Assembly: GCA_002050165.1 (NCBI GenBank)
Contig: MWSW01000019.1
Coordinates: 124,001-188,000, forward strand
Length of the DNA: 64,000 nucleotides
Reading direction: 5' to 3'
Source of the DNA: Candidatus Tepidiaquacellales bacterium OLB4/UTCHB1
GTDB lineage: Bacteria; Bacteroidota; Ignavibacteria; Tepidaquicellales; Tepidaquicellaceae
The translations under genes were made by a program, and so were the position numbers. The number at the start of each line of letters is the position of its first letter. Position 1 is the stretch's first letter. The notes beneath the pieces were generated by a model that saw only the letters and a program-made list of their open reading frames with translations, did not search any database and had not been told where the DNA came from. Positions 10,366 through 19,913 of this stretch are shown here, one piece after another.

Positions 10366-11273
10366 ATCCGGAAATAGATCGCCGGTTAAAGTTGTTCTTA
10401 AATTTCCTCAGGGTAGAAAAATCTCTTGCTGAACTCTCTGTCCGGTCATACCAATACGATATTAAAAAATTTTTGGATTACCTTTCGGAAGTCAAAATCT
10501 CCGACCTTAATAAGGTTAACGGTGGAACACTGAATAACTATGTCTCTGCGCTATCCCGCAATCGCGGTGGGCGATATTCGGCGAAATCAATCAACCGGAT
10601 GTTGTCCGCTTTGAGGACTTTCTTTAAATTCCTTGAAGCTGAAAAACTTGTTGAAATTAATCCGGTTGACGACATTGAATCGTTGAGAACAAAGCGTGAG
10701 TTACCTGAAGTATTGTCGGTTGATGAAGTTAACAGAATTTTAAATATAAATGAGAAGGATAAAATCGCGATACGAGATAAAGCGATTCTCGAAACGATGT
10801 ACGCCTCCGGCTTAAGGGTAAGCGAAGTAATTAATCTCAAACTGAGCGATGTATTTGCCGAAGATGGTTTTCTCAGGATTATCGGGAAGGGTTCTAAGGA
10901 GAGAATTGTTCCAATTGGCCGTGACGCACTAAAAGCGATTCGCGATTATGTTAAAAGCTCGAGGAACTTCCTGAAAGCCAAGTCAACTGAAACAGACAAC
11001 ACTCTATTCCTGAATTTCCGCGGAAAAAAACTTTCAAGAATGACTATCTGGAATATTGTGGATAAATATGTCAAGATTGCTGGTATTAAAAAAGATGTTC
11101 ATCCGCATACTTTACGACATTCATTTGCAACTCACTTGCTGGAAGGCGGAGCAGATATCAGGGTAATTCAGGAAATGCTCGGTCACTCAGATATTTCCAC
11201 TACACAAATTTATACGCATATAGACAGGGAATATCTTATTAATGTACATAGAACCTATCATCCCCGAAGTTGA
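10362..11273 (+). CDS. xerD: Tyrosine recombinase XerD/XerC
   Basis: A 303-residue site-specific recombinase of the size and layout of XerC/XerD, which resolve chromosome dimers at dif. The N-terminal SAM-like core-binding domain (about 1-90) precedes the catalytic domain. That domain has the first catalytic arginine in ASGLRVSE (near 150), HTLRHSFATHL (near 249), LGHSDISTTQIYTH with the last histidine (near 273) and the nucleophilic tyrosine (near 282). It starts inside the stop codon of the PgpH-like gene. The housekeeping setting argues against a phage or island integrase. XerC and XerD cannot be separated with certainty here. Confidence 0.9.
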   Translation: MNPEIDRRLKLFLNFLRVEKSLAELSVRSYQYDIKKFLDYLSEVKISDLNKVNGGTLNNYVSALSRNRGGRYSAKSINRMLSALRTFFKFLEAEKLVEINPVDDIESLRTKRELPEVLSVDEVNRILNINEKDKIAIRDKAILETMYASGLRVSEVINLKLSDVFAEDGFLRIIGKGSKERIVPIGRDALKAIRDYVKSSRNFLKAKSTETDNTLFLNFRGKKLSRMTIWNIVDKYVKIAGIKKDVHPHTLRHSFATHLLEGGADIRVIQEMLGHSDISTTQIYTHIDREYLINVHRTYHPRS

Positions 11274-11424
11274 TCGTACAATTAATTTTATAAAGTTGTT
11301 TGCAAAAAAAATTGTGAAGAGCCGTGTTCGATATTGAAATTAATGATTGCTTCATGGTATATGTATTACAATAAATTCAAATACAATTTCATAATGTTAA
11401 ACCTGAACCTATCAGGTAGAAGAT

Positions 11425-12909
11425 TTGATCCCTGCGATAGAGTTTAAAAATATTACAAAGCAATTTGGAAATCTTAAGGCAAATGACAATGTGAGTTTTG
11501 CTATCCGGAAAAATTCTGTGCATTGCATTCTCGGTGAAAATGGTGCCGGCAAATCTACACTGATGAAAATTCTATATGGCGCTTATCAACCTGACTCAGG
11601 GAAGTTGTTCGTGGATGGGAAACAGCAAAACTTCCACACGCCTCACGATGCAATAAATGCAGGGGTTGCCATGGTTTGGCAACATTTTATGCTAATTGAC
11701 GATTTCAGCGTATTAGAAAATGTTATACTCGGCAATGAACCGATTTCCGGAATTAAAATAGACTTTAAAACTGCACAAAAAAAGATCAATGATGTAATTA
11801 CAAAATTCAATTTAGGTCTGAACCCGGACGATAAAGTTGAAAAACTTTCGATTGCCGAACAACAAAAAGTGGAGTTGCTGAAGATATTGTACAGGAAACC
11901 TTCCATAATTATTTTCGATGAACCAACAGCGGTCTTATCGCCTGTTGAGGTAGATGAGTTTTTTAATATTATTACTAAGCTCAAAGATTCAGGGAACACA
12001 ATTATTTTAATAACCCACAAACTAAGGGAGGTAATTCAGATTGCTGAGCGTGTAACAGTACTACGACAAGGTAAGAAAGTGTATGAAGCAGAAGCCACTG
12101 AGATCGATGAAGATATTCTTGGCAAAGAAATTGTAGGCGATTCCTCATTTGAAATAGCATCGGAAACAAAACTGGAAACAGATGGAGAAAAAAAAGTTGC
12201 AATTCTGGAAAAGGCAGGGCTCTCGTCCGGCGGTTACAGTAAGTTAAACGATATAAATTTAGTTTTACGGGCAGGAGAGATTAGCGGTATTTGCGGAGTG
12301 GAGGGAAACGGACAAAACGAAATTGTAGATATTTTATTGCAACTTTTAAGTGTTGAAAATGGAACTGCTGAGTTGAATTATAGCAGCGTTTCTGTTGTAC
12401 CAGACGACCGTATAAAAAAAGGTATGATCAGCGAATATACAATTGGCGAGAATGTGATCACAAGAAAAATGGGGTTTGAAATAGCGTTGAAAGCCAAACT
12501 AAAAAAACTATCGGAGATACTTATAAAGAGTTACGATATAAGAACACCCGATTACTTTACACCAATGGGAAATTTATCGGGTGGGAATCAGCAAAAGGCA
12601 ATAGTTGCGAGGGAGATAGAAAATCAATCAGAATTAATTATATTCTCCCATCCGACCAGAGGAGTAGATTTAAAATCCAGTTTGTTTATCCACGACGAGA
12701 TAATACATGTTAGGAATTCAGGTAGAGCTGTTCTGCTCGTTTCTTCAGATCTTGATGAATTATTCAAATTATCCGACCGGCTTATAGTTTTATATAACGG
12801 GCAAACAGTTAAAGAATATGAACCGTTAGAATTAAAAAGCAGGTTAAAGGATGCGGAAAGTTTTACTGTCGAAGTAGGGAAGTTAATGGTCGGAGCGGGG
12901 ATTGAATAA
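11425..12909 (+). CDS. ABC importer ATP-binding protein, double NBD (nucleoside/sugar type)
   Basis: A 494-residue protein with two ABC domains in tandem, as in RbsA or the nucleoside importer subunit NupO/YufO. The first domain has Walker A GENGAGKST (near 38-46), a signature-like LSIAEQQKVELL and Walker B IIIFDEPTAVL. The second has the degenerate P-loop GVEGNGQNE, signature LSGGNQQKAIVARE and a Walker-B-like LIIFSHPTRGVDL, where DEP is replaced. That asymmetry is usual in this family. It probably energises import of a nucleoside or related compound with the two permeases that follow. The start is TTG at 11425, preceded by AGGTAGAAG; no ATG lies before the conserved N-terminal strand. Confidence 0.85.
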   Translation: MIPAIEFKNITKQFGNLKANDNVSFAIRKNSVHCILGENGAGKSTLMKILYGAYQPDSGKLFVDGKQQNFHTPHDAINAGVAMVWQHFMLIDDFSVLENVILGNEPISGIKIDFKTAQKKINDVITKFNLGLNPDDKVEKLSIAEQQKVELLKILYRKPSIIIFDEPTAVLSPVEVDEFFNIITKLKDSGNTIILITHKLREVIQIAERVTVLRQGKKVYEAEATEIDEDILGKEIVGDSSFEIASETKLETDGEKKVAILEKAGLSSGGYSKLNDINLVLRAGEISGICGVEGNGQNEIVDILLQLLSVENGTAELNYSSVSVVPDDRIKKGMISEYTIGENVITRKMGFEIALKAKLKKLSEILIKSYDIRTPDYFTPMGNLSGGNQQKAIVAREIENQSELIIFSHPTRGVDLKSSLFIHDEIIHVRNSGRAVLLVSSDLDELFKLSDRLIVLYNGQTVKEYEPLELKSRLKDAESFTVEVGKLMVGAGIE

Positions 12910-13948
12910 GAAGATTATTTTTCAAACCGGTTCTGCACTTATTTCTATACTGTTGACCGCGCTGATAACTTTTGGATTTTTATTTATACTAGGTAGAGAT
13001 CCTGTTGTAATTTTTGGAAGAATATTCTCTGAAGTTTTCGGAACCGGTTATGGATTTGCTCAAACACTTTTCAAAACGACCCCGTTAATAATTTCAGGTT
13101 GCGCAATTGCAATTTGCTTTCATGCCAAACTTTTTAATATTGGCGGTGAAGGTCAGATTAATGCAGGTGCGTTTGTTATGGCTTTAACAGCTACGTCCTT
13201 TCCCGGACTTCCTTTTTTGATCATCTTACCATTGAGCATTTTGACGGGGTTTATAGTTTCAGCCGTTTTCGGTTTTATACCTGCAGTAATTAAAGTAAAA
13301 AAAGGTGTAAGCGAAGTTATAACTACCATTATGCTGAACTTCATCTCTCTGGCAATGGTTAATTATTTTCTAATTTCTCACTTTGCAGTGGAGTCTACAA
13401 TCCGCACAACAAAAATTCCGGAGAATTTCTTCTTTACCAAATTGTCCGATTTTATTCCGTCGTTCCATGGTTCACCGTTGAATATAACTTTATTTATAGC
13501 ATTGTTGCTTGCGTTGATAATATATTTCACAATATACAAAACCAGTATCGGCTACAAGCTAAGGGCAATCGGCTTCAATCCTGTCGCCTCAGTTTATATG
13601 TCGGTAAATGTAAATAAATATACAATCGTTGCATTTGTACTTGCTGCCGGAATGATGTCATTTGTTGGTTTAAATTACATATTTGGGTACAAAGGGTTTT
13701 ATGAATACGGTTTTTCAGCCAATATCGGATTTACGGCGATCGCTGTATCGTTGCTGGCAAGGAATAACCCGATTGGAATAATCTTTTCCGCGTTTCTGTT
13801 CGGATTTCTCGATTATGGTGGGTTAGCTGTTAATGAATTAGTACCTAAAGAAATCATGCTTATTTTCCAGGGTTTGGTGGTGCTTAGCATTTTAGGCGTT
13901 AACAAATTAACCGATAATTATCTTAAGATAAATTTGGAGCGGAACTAA
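12902..13948 (+). CDS. ABC importer permease (BPD_transp_2 type), first
   Basis: A 348-residue inner-membrane permease of the branched-chain amino acid/sugar/nucleoside family, with about eight to ten TM helices. Recognisable are FHAKLFNIGGEGQINAGAF and VKKGVSEVITTIMLNFI, the second being the usual coupling-loop region. The N-terminal TM helix begins near residue 7. It starts at TTG 12902 inside the end of the ATPase gene (8-base overlap), and its stop overlaps the ATG of the next permease (TAATG). Confidence 0.85.
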   Translation: MNKKIIFQTGSALISILLTALITFGFLFILGRDPVVIFGRIFSEVFGTGYGFAQTLFKTTPLIISGCAIAICFHAKLFNIGGEGQINAGAFVMALTATSFPGLPFLIILPLSILTGFIVSAVFGFIPAVIKVKKGVSEVITTIMLNFISLAMVNYFLISHFAVESTIRTTKIPENFFFTKLSDFIPSFHGSPLNITLFIALLLALIIYFTIYKTSIGYKLRAIGFNPVASVYMSVNVNKYTIVAFVLAAGMMSFVGLNYIFGYKGFYEYGFSANIGFTAIAVSLLARNNPIGIIFSAFLFGFLDYGGLAVNELVPKEIMLIFQGLVVLSILGVNKLTDNYLKINLERN

Positions 13949-14844
13949 TGGAGAATCTCCTTTCAATATTTTCAGTTGTGTTTTTATCTCAGGTTTTTAG
14001 AATGTTCACTCCGTATTTTTTCGGTGCCATAGGTGGTGCATATTCTGAACGTGGCGGAGTAATTAATATTGCGATTGAAGGATTTTTAATATCCTCTGCG
14101 TTTTCGTTCGCAGTAGTTAACATTTTTACCGGTAGCATAATATTATCCTTTATTATTGCCATGTTGGTTAATGCGGTTCTCTCAATTTTGTTCGCAATAT
14201 TTACGGTAAAGCTTAAGACGGATCACATAGTAACAGGTGTTGGATTTAATCTTCTTATTGCAGGACTCGCTGATTTTCTGATAGCATATTTTTTTAAGAC
14301 TTCAAGCAACACACCAAGATTTGAAGAGATCCCTACAATAGAAGTTCTTTCCTTTTTACCGTTTTTATCAGACCCGTTAATTATCGTCGCATTCGCAACC
14401 GTACCTCTGTCTGCATTTGTATTCTTTAAAACTCGATTTGGACTTAGGCTTAGGTCAGTAGGTGAAAATCCGCAGGCAGCAGAATCGCTTGGAGTGAAAG
14501 TCAGATTTTATAAAATTGCGGGAGTGGTTCTTTGTGGAATTATAACTTCGTTCGGTGGTATATGGCTTGCATCATACCAAAATACATATAGTCAGGGTAT
14601 GACAGCGGGCAGAGGATATATTGCGCTTGCAGCAATGATAATTGGGAAATGGAAACCTGTAAATATCTTTTTCGTTTGCCTTATGTTCGCTTTTTTCGAA
14701 GCACTGGAAATCAAGTTGCAGATTATAGGTTCGTTTATACCATCACAGTTTATACAGTCGTTACCATATATAGTAACAATATTGGTATTGATTGGTTTTA
14801 TCGGTAAAACCAGACCACCCGCTGCGGATGGCGTTCCATATTAA
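13948..14844 (+). CDS. ABC importer permease (BPD_transp_2 type), second
   Basis: A 298-residue permease, the partner of the preceding one. Family motifs include GGAYSERGGVINIAIEGFL near the N-terminus and TDHIVTGVGFNLL, matching the nucleoside importer permease NupQ/YufQ type; about eight TM helices are visible. Its ATG shares a base with the preceding stop codon. The operon ends here without the periplasmic binding lipoprotein (BMP family) that such importers need. The gene ends immediately before the convergent NAD kinase stop codon, with no space for a separate terminator. Confidence 0.85.
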   Translation: MENLLSIFSVVFLSQVFRMFTPYFFGAIGGAYSERGGVINIAIEGFLISSAFSFAVVNIFTGSIILSFIIAMLVNAVLSILFAIFTVKLKTDHIVTGVGFNLLIAGLADFLIAYFFKTSSNTPRFEEIPTIEVLSFLPFLSDPLIIVAFATVPLSAFVFFKTRFGLRLRSVGENPQAAESLGVKVRFYKIAGVVLCGIITSFGGIWLASYQNTYSQGMTAGRGYIALAAMIIGKWKPVNIFFVCLMFAFFEALEIKLQIIGSFIPSQFIQSLPYIVTILVLIGFIGKTRPPAADGVPY

Positions 14845-15702
14845 TTAGTTTCGCCAGCGTTCAGCTGTCCAGAAAAGTTTTGTATTTAAAGTTGCAAAGT
14901 AAGTTTGACCTTTTCGCTTGATGGTTTTAATAGTGTGACCGGCTTTAGAAATTTTAATTTCAGCCGGTGATTTTATAACGGCAACCTTTTGTCCGTCGGC
15001 AGTTAATCTCGCGGAAATATTTTGCCTTACACGTAGTTTAATCGTTCCGTCATCGGGGAAAATTATCGGTCGTATATTCAACGAATGCGGACAGATCGGT
15101 GTTAGTAACATCACCTTGCTCATCAGTGTAACTACAGGCCCCCCTGCAGATAGCGAGTATGCAGTTGACCCCGTTGGAGTTGATACAATTGCGCCATCGG
15201 CGAGAAATCTACCTACGTATTCATCATTATAAAAAATTTCAACGTCAATTAATCTTATACTTTTTTCGCGGTCAAGTACAATGTCGTTTAAACCGTGAAG
15301 GATTTTATTATCGGGGAGTGTAATTTTTAGAACAGTCCGTTCGCATGCTTCAAAATCACCCGCCTTAATTTCATCGAGGAACTTTATGGTTTCATCAGGT
15401 AATATTTCAGCCAGGAATCCGAGTCCTCCGAGGTTTACTCCGAGTATCGGTATCCCGGAATTGCCAACTATTCTTGCGGTATTAAGAAATGTACCATCGC
15501 CACCAAGTGATATAATTACATCAGAGTTTTTGGCAATATATTTATTGCTGAAATACCGGCTCCCGCTGATTTCATTACCGCTCAGAAAAATATCCTTAGA
15601 GATGAAATATTCAATTTTATTCTTATTGAAATATTTCGAAAGTTTACGGAGGGTTGCGGTAACAGAACTTTTTGAGGAGTTTCCGAAAATTCCGAACTTC
15701 AT
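14845..15702 (-). CDS. nadK: NAD kinase
   Basis: A 285-residue cytosolic NAD kinase making NADP from NAD and ATP (or polyphosphate). The signature GGDGTFL near residue 63 and the glycine-rich GAIVSTPTGSTAY followed by SLSAGGP are clear, and length is normal. It is transcribed convergently with the ABC permease; the two stop codons touch at 14844/14845. Upstream on the same strand is the DUF1844 gene, 15 bases away, so the two are probably co-transcribed. Confidence 0.95.
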   Translation of the reverse strand: MKFGIFGNSSKSSVTATLRKLSKYFNKNKIEYFISKDIFLSGNEISGSRYFSNKYIAKNSDVIISLGGDGTFLNTARIVGNSGIPILGVNLGGLGFLAEILPDETIKFLDEIKAGDFEACERTVLKITLPDNKILHGLNDIVLDREKSIRLIDVEIFYNDEYVGRFLADGAIVSTPTGSTAYSLSAGGPVVTLMSKVMLLTPICPHSLNIRPIIFPDDGTIKLRVRQNISARLTADGQKVAVIKSPAEIKISKAGHTIKTIKRKGQTYFATLNTKLFWTAERWRN

Positions 15703-15717
15703 TTAACGGGTATTTAA

Positions 15718-16041
15718 TTATGATTCATTGTCATCGCTATCTGAATCTTCATTACCTACATTGCTGTTGCCGTTAGTAGACTGATTGTCTTTTCCTTGCT
15801 CAGCAACGAAATTTAATTTCAGTTCTGAAAGGATTGATTCAATGAATTGAATTTCATCCTGGTCGAGATTCCCTTCGGTTTTCACTTTCAGTGATTCCAG
15901 GATATCTATTGATATCTGAGCTGCATCGAGGTCGCGTTCGATTTTATCGGTCATTGGATTCTTGAGTTTACCCATTTGCATCATTGCCTGCATCTGAAAA
16001 CTCTGAAGTAATGAAAGGAAAAGTTGTTTTGTTCTGTCCAT
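15718..16041 (-). CDS. DUF1844 domain protein
   Basis: About 107 residues, matching the small DUF1844 family: MDRTKQLFLSLLQSFQMQAMMQMGKLKNP as start region, then LDAAQISIDILESLKVKTEGNL. The C-terminal 25 residues are a low-complexity tail rich in N, D, S and G. Function unknown. The frame extends three codons upstream to a TTG at 16050, but the ATG at 16041 opens on the conserved part and I prefer it; no Shine-Dalgarno separates the two choices. It precedes NAD kinase on the same strand. Confidence 0.8.
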   Translation of the reverse strand: MDRTKQLFLSLLQSFQMQAMMQMGKLKNPMTDKIERDLDAAQISIDILESLKVKTEGNLDQDEIQFIESILSELKLNFVAEQGKDNQSTNGNSNVGNEDSDSDDNES

Positions 16042-16094
16042 AAAATTCAATTTTTGTTAAAATGCAAATTAAGGAATTTTTTAGAAAGCCAGAT

Positions 16095-17321
16095 TCAATT
16101 CAGTTTAGTATTAAAAATATTTGATGTTGCAAACGGAAGTGCAAGCAGGAAAAAGAAAACCGACATTGCTTTATGGTCGCCGAAGTTCCATTCAAAAAAA
16201 CCTGAAATTAAAAATGAAATAAGAAGTAATATCCCTGCAAGGGAAGTCAAACCTGTCATCAGATCAGTAGGTGATTTATAGATGGATAGTAGTTTTACGA
16301 ATATTAAAATAAAAAATGCCATAAATCCTATGAATCCGAAAACTCCGGTAGTTGCAAGAATCATGACATAATTGCTATGGAGGTGAGATCCCTCGGCATC
16401 ATATTCAATCTTTTTATATTTCTCGTAAACAGTTTTAATATCATTGTCGCCTACACCTGTAAACGGGTAATCAGCAAACATTTTCAAACCGGTTTCCCAC
16501 ATCACGATACGAGATTTATTGCTAAGGTGTTCAGTGTCCGCAATGCTTTTAAAACGGGCAAGATATTCGGAGGGGATTAAAAGCGCGGATACAATAACAA
16601 CGCCGAGACTTATCAAAAATATTTTCCGATTAAGAATTAAAGTTGCGGTGAAATAACAAATCGAAAATGCAAGGAAAACGTTCCTCGATTGTGTCAGAAT
16701 CATTGAAATAAAAATCGGAATTGCGAAAAACAGGAAATATCTCCGTGTATTGAAAATTACATTATTCACGAGCATCAACGGGAGGAGGCTGATTAACAAG
16801 AACATTTTCATTTGACCAAGCGAAATTGGGTAACCCAGATAATTTATTCTGATTTCAACGAATGGTAAAGTTGTTAATTCGGTGGGAAGATTAATCGCGT
16901 AAACAATCAGTTCGTAAATAGAAACAAGTCCTGCAACACTTAACATGAAAAAGTAAATAATTTTAAGTTGTTTCAATTTTGTTAACTGTAGAATTGTTAC
17001 ATAAAAAATCAGGATTAGCAAAAGCCTTTTCAACCCGATAAAAGCACCTTCGGGAATTACAGCGAATATGCGTGATACAAATTCTGCAACAACGTAAAGC
17101 GCTATTGAGTAATTAATCCAGTTAAAACCGGTTATCCGTTCACGATAGTGTAATATTTTCCGGTTTATAATAATTTGAATAATCCAAATTCCACACCATA
17201 TCCCAAAAGCAATTGAATTTACGGCAACTGAAAAGAATGACGATGCTGCCTGAACCGTCAGTAAACCCAAAATTAGCTTACCGGAAGTCAGATTAAATTT
17301 TTCAATTTTGTGCGAAATCAC
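16095..17321 (-). CDS. O-antigen ligase/polymerase family membrane protein (Wzy_C)
   Basis: A 408-residue polytopic inner-membrane protein with about 10-12 TM helices and one larger periplasmic loop (about residues 255-315). The loop contains the Wzy_C-like pattern RIVMWETGLKMFADYPFTGVGDNDIK and a later SHLHSNYVMILATTGVFG; the H-x-N-Y segment is typical of WaaL-type ligases. It probably transfers O-polysaccharide to lipid A-core or polymerises repeat units; WaaL and Wzy cannot be separated by sequence alone. Start GTG at 17319-17321 overlaps the MsbA-like stop codon by four bases (GTGA). Confidence 0.8.
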   Translation of the reverse strand: MISHKIEKFNLTSGKLILGLLTVQAASSFFSVAVNSIAFGIWCGIWIIQIIINRKILHYRERITGFNWINYSIALYVVAEFVSRIFAVIPEGAFIGLKRLLLILIFYVTILQLTKLKQLKIIYFFMLSVAGLVSIYELIVYAINLPTELTTLPFVEIRINYLGYPISLGQMKMFLLISLLPLMLVNNVIFNTRRYFLFFAIPIFISMILTQSRNVFLAFSICYFTATLILNRKIFLISLGVVIVSALLIPSEYLARFKSIADTEHLSNKSRIVMWETGLKMFADYPFTGVGDNDIKTVYEKYKKIEYDAEGSHLHSNYVMILATTGVFGFIGFMAFFILIFVKLLSIYKSPTDLMTGLTSLAGILLLISFLISGFFEWNFGDHKAMSVFFFLLALPFATSNIFNTKLN

Positions 17322-19126
17322 TTGAATTGCATATTGTATAGTTTACGATAAATATTATCTCCGCTGTTCATTAGCTGATCATGAGTTCCTGAAATCTCAA
17401 TTTTCCCGTTATCAAGCACTATGATTTTATCAGCATCTTTAATGGTTGAAAGCCGGTGAGCGATTACAATTGAAGTCCGGTTTTGCATTAATTTGTTCAG
17501 TGCATCCTGAACGATTTTTTCCGATTCATTGTCGAGCGAAGATGTAGCTTCATCGAGAATCAGGATTTGAGGATTGCGAAGCAACGTGCGCGCAATAGAA
17601 ATTCTCTGGCGTTGTCCGCCGGAAAGTTTCAAACCGCGTTCACCGATAATCGTATCAAATTTGTTTGCCGTTTCCATAATGAAATCGTAAGCATTAGCCG
17701 ATTTGCAAACTTCGTGTAACCTCTCTTCGGTTACGTCTTCCAGCCCGAATATTATATTATTCCTGATTGTGTCATTAAAAAGTATGGTTTCCTGTTGTAC
17801 GATTCCGATTAGCTTTCTGATTGAATCGAGTTTAATTGACCTGATATTGTTACCATCAATTTTGATTTGTCCCGATGTTACATCGTAAAACCTTGCTATG
17901 AGATCTGCAAAGGTTGATTTACCTGAGCCTGATGGTCCGACAAGTGCAATGAGCTCAGATTTCTTTATGGTTAGGTTTAAGTTAACCAAAACAGGTTTAT
18001 TCTTTTCGTACTCAAAATTTACATTTTCAATTTCAATACTTTCGTTAAATGAATTAAGGTTAATGCCAGTTTCGGGATCTCTAATTTCAATCGGGTGATC
18101 GAGCACATCAAATAAACGTTCCGCAGATGCAGATGCTTCCTGTATTCTGTTATTAACTGAACCGAGGTTTTTGATCGGTACGACAAGTTGAAAAATGATA
18201 AACAGAAATCCGAGAAACTCTTCCGGTTGCATTGTATTGCTGATAAGAATTTCGCGACCACCAAACCAAATAATCATTACACCTGCAACTATAGTAAGGA
18301 ATTCTGTAATTGGTTGTGCAAGTTCGCTGGCTTTAACATTTTGCAGTGTAAGAAAATATAGTTCATCAGATTCTTTCCGGAATAATTTGTGTAAAAATTT
18401 TTGAGCGTTAAATGCCCGTATGACCTTTGCTCCATATATACTTTCGGTTATTATTGAAATAATATCACCGGTTTTAATTTGCATTTTCATACTGCGCCTG
18501 CGAAGAGATGAACCTATTTTAACGATAACAAGGACAGTAAACGGGAAAACAATAAGTGCAATCAGTGTCATTTTCCAACTTAACGAAATTGCCAGTACGA
18601 GGTAGATCATGATTAACAAAGGCTCACGCAATAAATTGAGGAAGGTTGCGGAAATGCCCGCCTGTATTGCATTCACATCGTTTGTCATTCTGGAAATCAA
18701 ATTGCCAGACCTTTCTGATGTAAAGTATCTCAATGAAAGCATATTGACTTTTTCATACATTGCGAGCCTTACATCCCTTACAACTCCTTTCTCAACTTTT
18801 TGCATGAATAAAGCCTGATAAAAGCCTGTAATATTTTTCAACATGTAAGCGACAATTATCAAAACACAGATTATCATCAAAGCTTTTCCCTTGCCACCGG
18901 AGAAGATGAATGTTTCAAAGTATTGCATGGAATGACGAATAAAATTATCGTCTGTTACCGGTACTGAACCTGATCCGTTGTTGAGGAATAATGTTTTCAA
19001 TAAAGGTATTGTAAGGTATATTGATATACCGCTTAAAACTGAAAATACGATCGAGAGAAGTATCGAGACCAGCAAATACTTTTTGTAGGATACAACATAC
19101 CTTAATATACGTGAATAAATTTTCAC
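17318..19126 (-). CDS. msbA: ABC exporter, lipid A/lipid flippase type (MsbA-like)
   Basis: A 602-residue half-size ABC exporter: six TM helices (about 15-315), then an ATPase domain with Walker A GPSGSGKST (near 390), the Q-loop at VQQETILF, signature LSGGQRQRI, Walker B ILILDEATSSLD and the switch histidine in IVIAHRLST. Size and order match MsbA, which flips lipid A-core across the inner membrane. The neighbours (two glycosyltransferases and an O-antigen ligase-like protein) support an LPS role. GTG start at 19124-19126 overlaps the upstream stop (GTGA), and its own stop overlaps the next start, so translation is tightly coupled along this operon. Confidence 0.85.
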   Translation of the reverse strand: MKIYSRILRYVVSYKKYLLVSILLSIVFSVLSGISIYLTIPLLKTLFLNNGSGSVPVTDDNFIRHSMQYFETFIFSGGKGKALMIICVLIIVAYMLKNITGFYQALFMQKVEKGVVRDVRLAMYEKVNMLSLRYFTSERSGNLISRMTNDVNAIQAGISATFLNLLREPLLIMIYLVLAISLSWKMTLIALIVFPFTVLVIVKIGSSLRRRSMKMQIKTGDIISIITESIYGAKVIRAFNAQKFLHKLFRKESDELYFLTLQNVKASELAQPITEFLTIVAGVMIIWFGGREILISNTMQPEEFLGFLFIIFQLVVPIKNLGSVNNRIQEASASAERLFDVLDHPIEIRDPETGINLNSFNESIEIENVNFEYEKNKPVLVNLNLTIKKSELIALVGPSGSGKSTFADLIARFYDVTSGQIKIDGNNIRSIKLDSIRKLIGIVQQETILFNDTIRNNIIFGLEDVTEERLHEVCKSANAYDFIMETANKFDTIIGERGLKLSGGQRQRISIARTLLRNPQILILDEATSSLDNESEKIVQDALNKLMQNRTSIVIAHRLSTIKDADKIIVLDNGKIEISGTHDQLMNSGDNIYRKLYNMQFK

Positions 19127-19881
19127 TGCTTGTCCTGAAGTTCTTTAATCTTCATGTAAGTAAGCGCTTTGGTTATTGCGTCGAAGTACGCAACCATGAT
19201 CCCGTAAATGCCGTCGCGGAATCCGAGTTTAATAATGTATTCTTTTAAAAACCCAAGTGGTGGTCTAAGTAAAATATCAATTGCCCCGACTTTTTTTCTG
19301 CCATACTTTTCTATTGCCTCAAGGGTTGAATAGTTATTAATTTTATCTGAAAAATCTGATAGGGATTGAACTGTGTAATGTAGAATATCAGAGGTGAAAA
19401 AGCCTGTATTACCGTTTACAACATAGCCTTCGTGAACCAGACGGTTATTAACGAAAGCACTATTTTTCCGGAAAAATCTTAATTGATAATTCGGATACCA
19501 ACCTGAATGCTTAATCCATTTATTAAGGAAAAAACTTTTACGGGGAATTTTGTAACCATCGCAGGGCTTTGAAGACTTTACAGCATTTTGAATTTCCAGA
19601 GTCAATTCTTTTGAACACCTTTCATCTGCATCGAGTACAAGAACCCATTCCGTCTCAACCAAACCAAGTGCAAATGTCCTTTGTTTTGCGAATCCCTGCC
19701 ACTGATTGAAATAAACACGCTCAGTGAATGCACGCGCTAATTCAACAGTATTATCTTTACTACCGCTATCAACGACTATTATGGAATCAACCCATTTAAC
19801 ACTGTTGAGGCAATCTGCGATATTGTCTTCTTCGTCCCGGCAAATTATAACCGCAGAAATTTTGTCGGATGTATTGTTCAA
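19123..19881 (-). CDS. Family 2 glycosyltransferase, LPS core type (WaaE/KdtX-like)
   Basis: A 252-residue GT-A glycosyltransferase. The start SAVIICRDEEDNIADCL, then IIVVDSGSKDNTVELA, WQGFAKQRTFAL and VLVLDADER with the DxD metal site, then the KIPRKSFFLNKWIKHSGWYPNYQLRFF region, are characteristic of the WaaE/KdtX group that adds glucose or similar sugars to LPS inner core. The start is taken as TTG 19881. The gene overlaps the MsbA-like gene by four bases, consistent with core assembly and export being made together. The sugar specificity is not known. Confidence 0.85.
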   Translation of the reverse strand: MNNTSDKISAVIICRDEEDNIADCLNSVKWVDSIIVVDSGSKDNTVELARAFTERVYFNQWQGFAKQRTFALGLVETEWVLVLDADERCSKELTLEIQNAVKSSKPCDGYKIPRKSFFLNKWIKHSGWYPNYQLRFFRKNSAFVNNRLVHEGYVVNGNTGFFTSDILHYTVQSLSDFSDKINNYSTLEAIEKYGRKKVGAIDILLRPPLGFLKEYIIKLGFRDGIYGIMVAYFDAITKALTYMKIKELQDKQ

Positions 19882-19913
19882 TGTGTATAATTTACTAATT
19901 CAGTTTTGCAATA

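Noticed and set aside
10362-11273. Tyrosine recombinase as sign of a mobile element
   Set aside because: Length, motifs and coupling to a housekeeping gene fit XerC/XerD; no attachment-site repeat or phage gene is seen around it.
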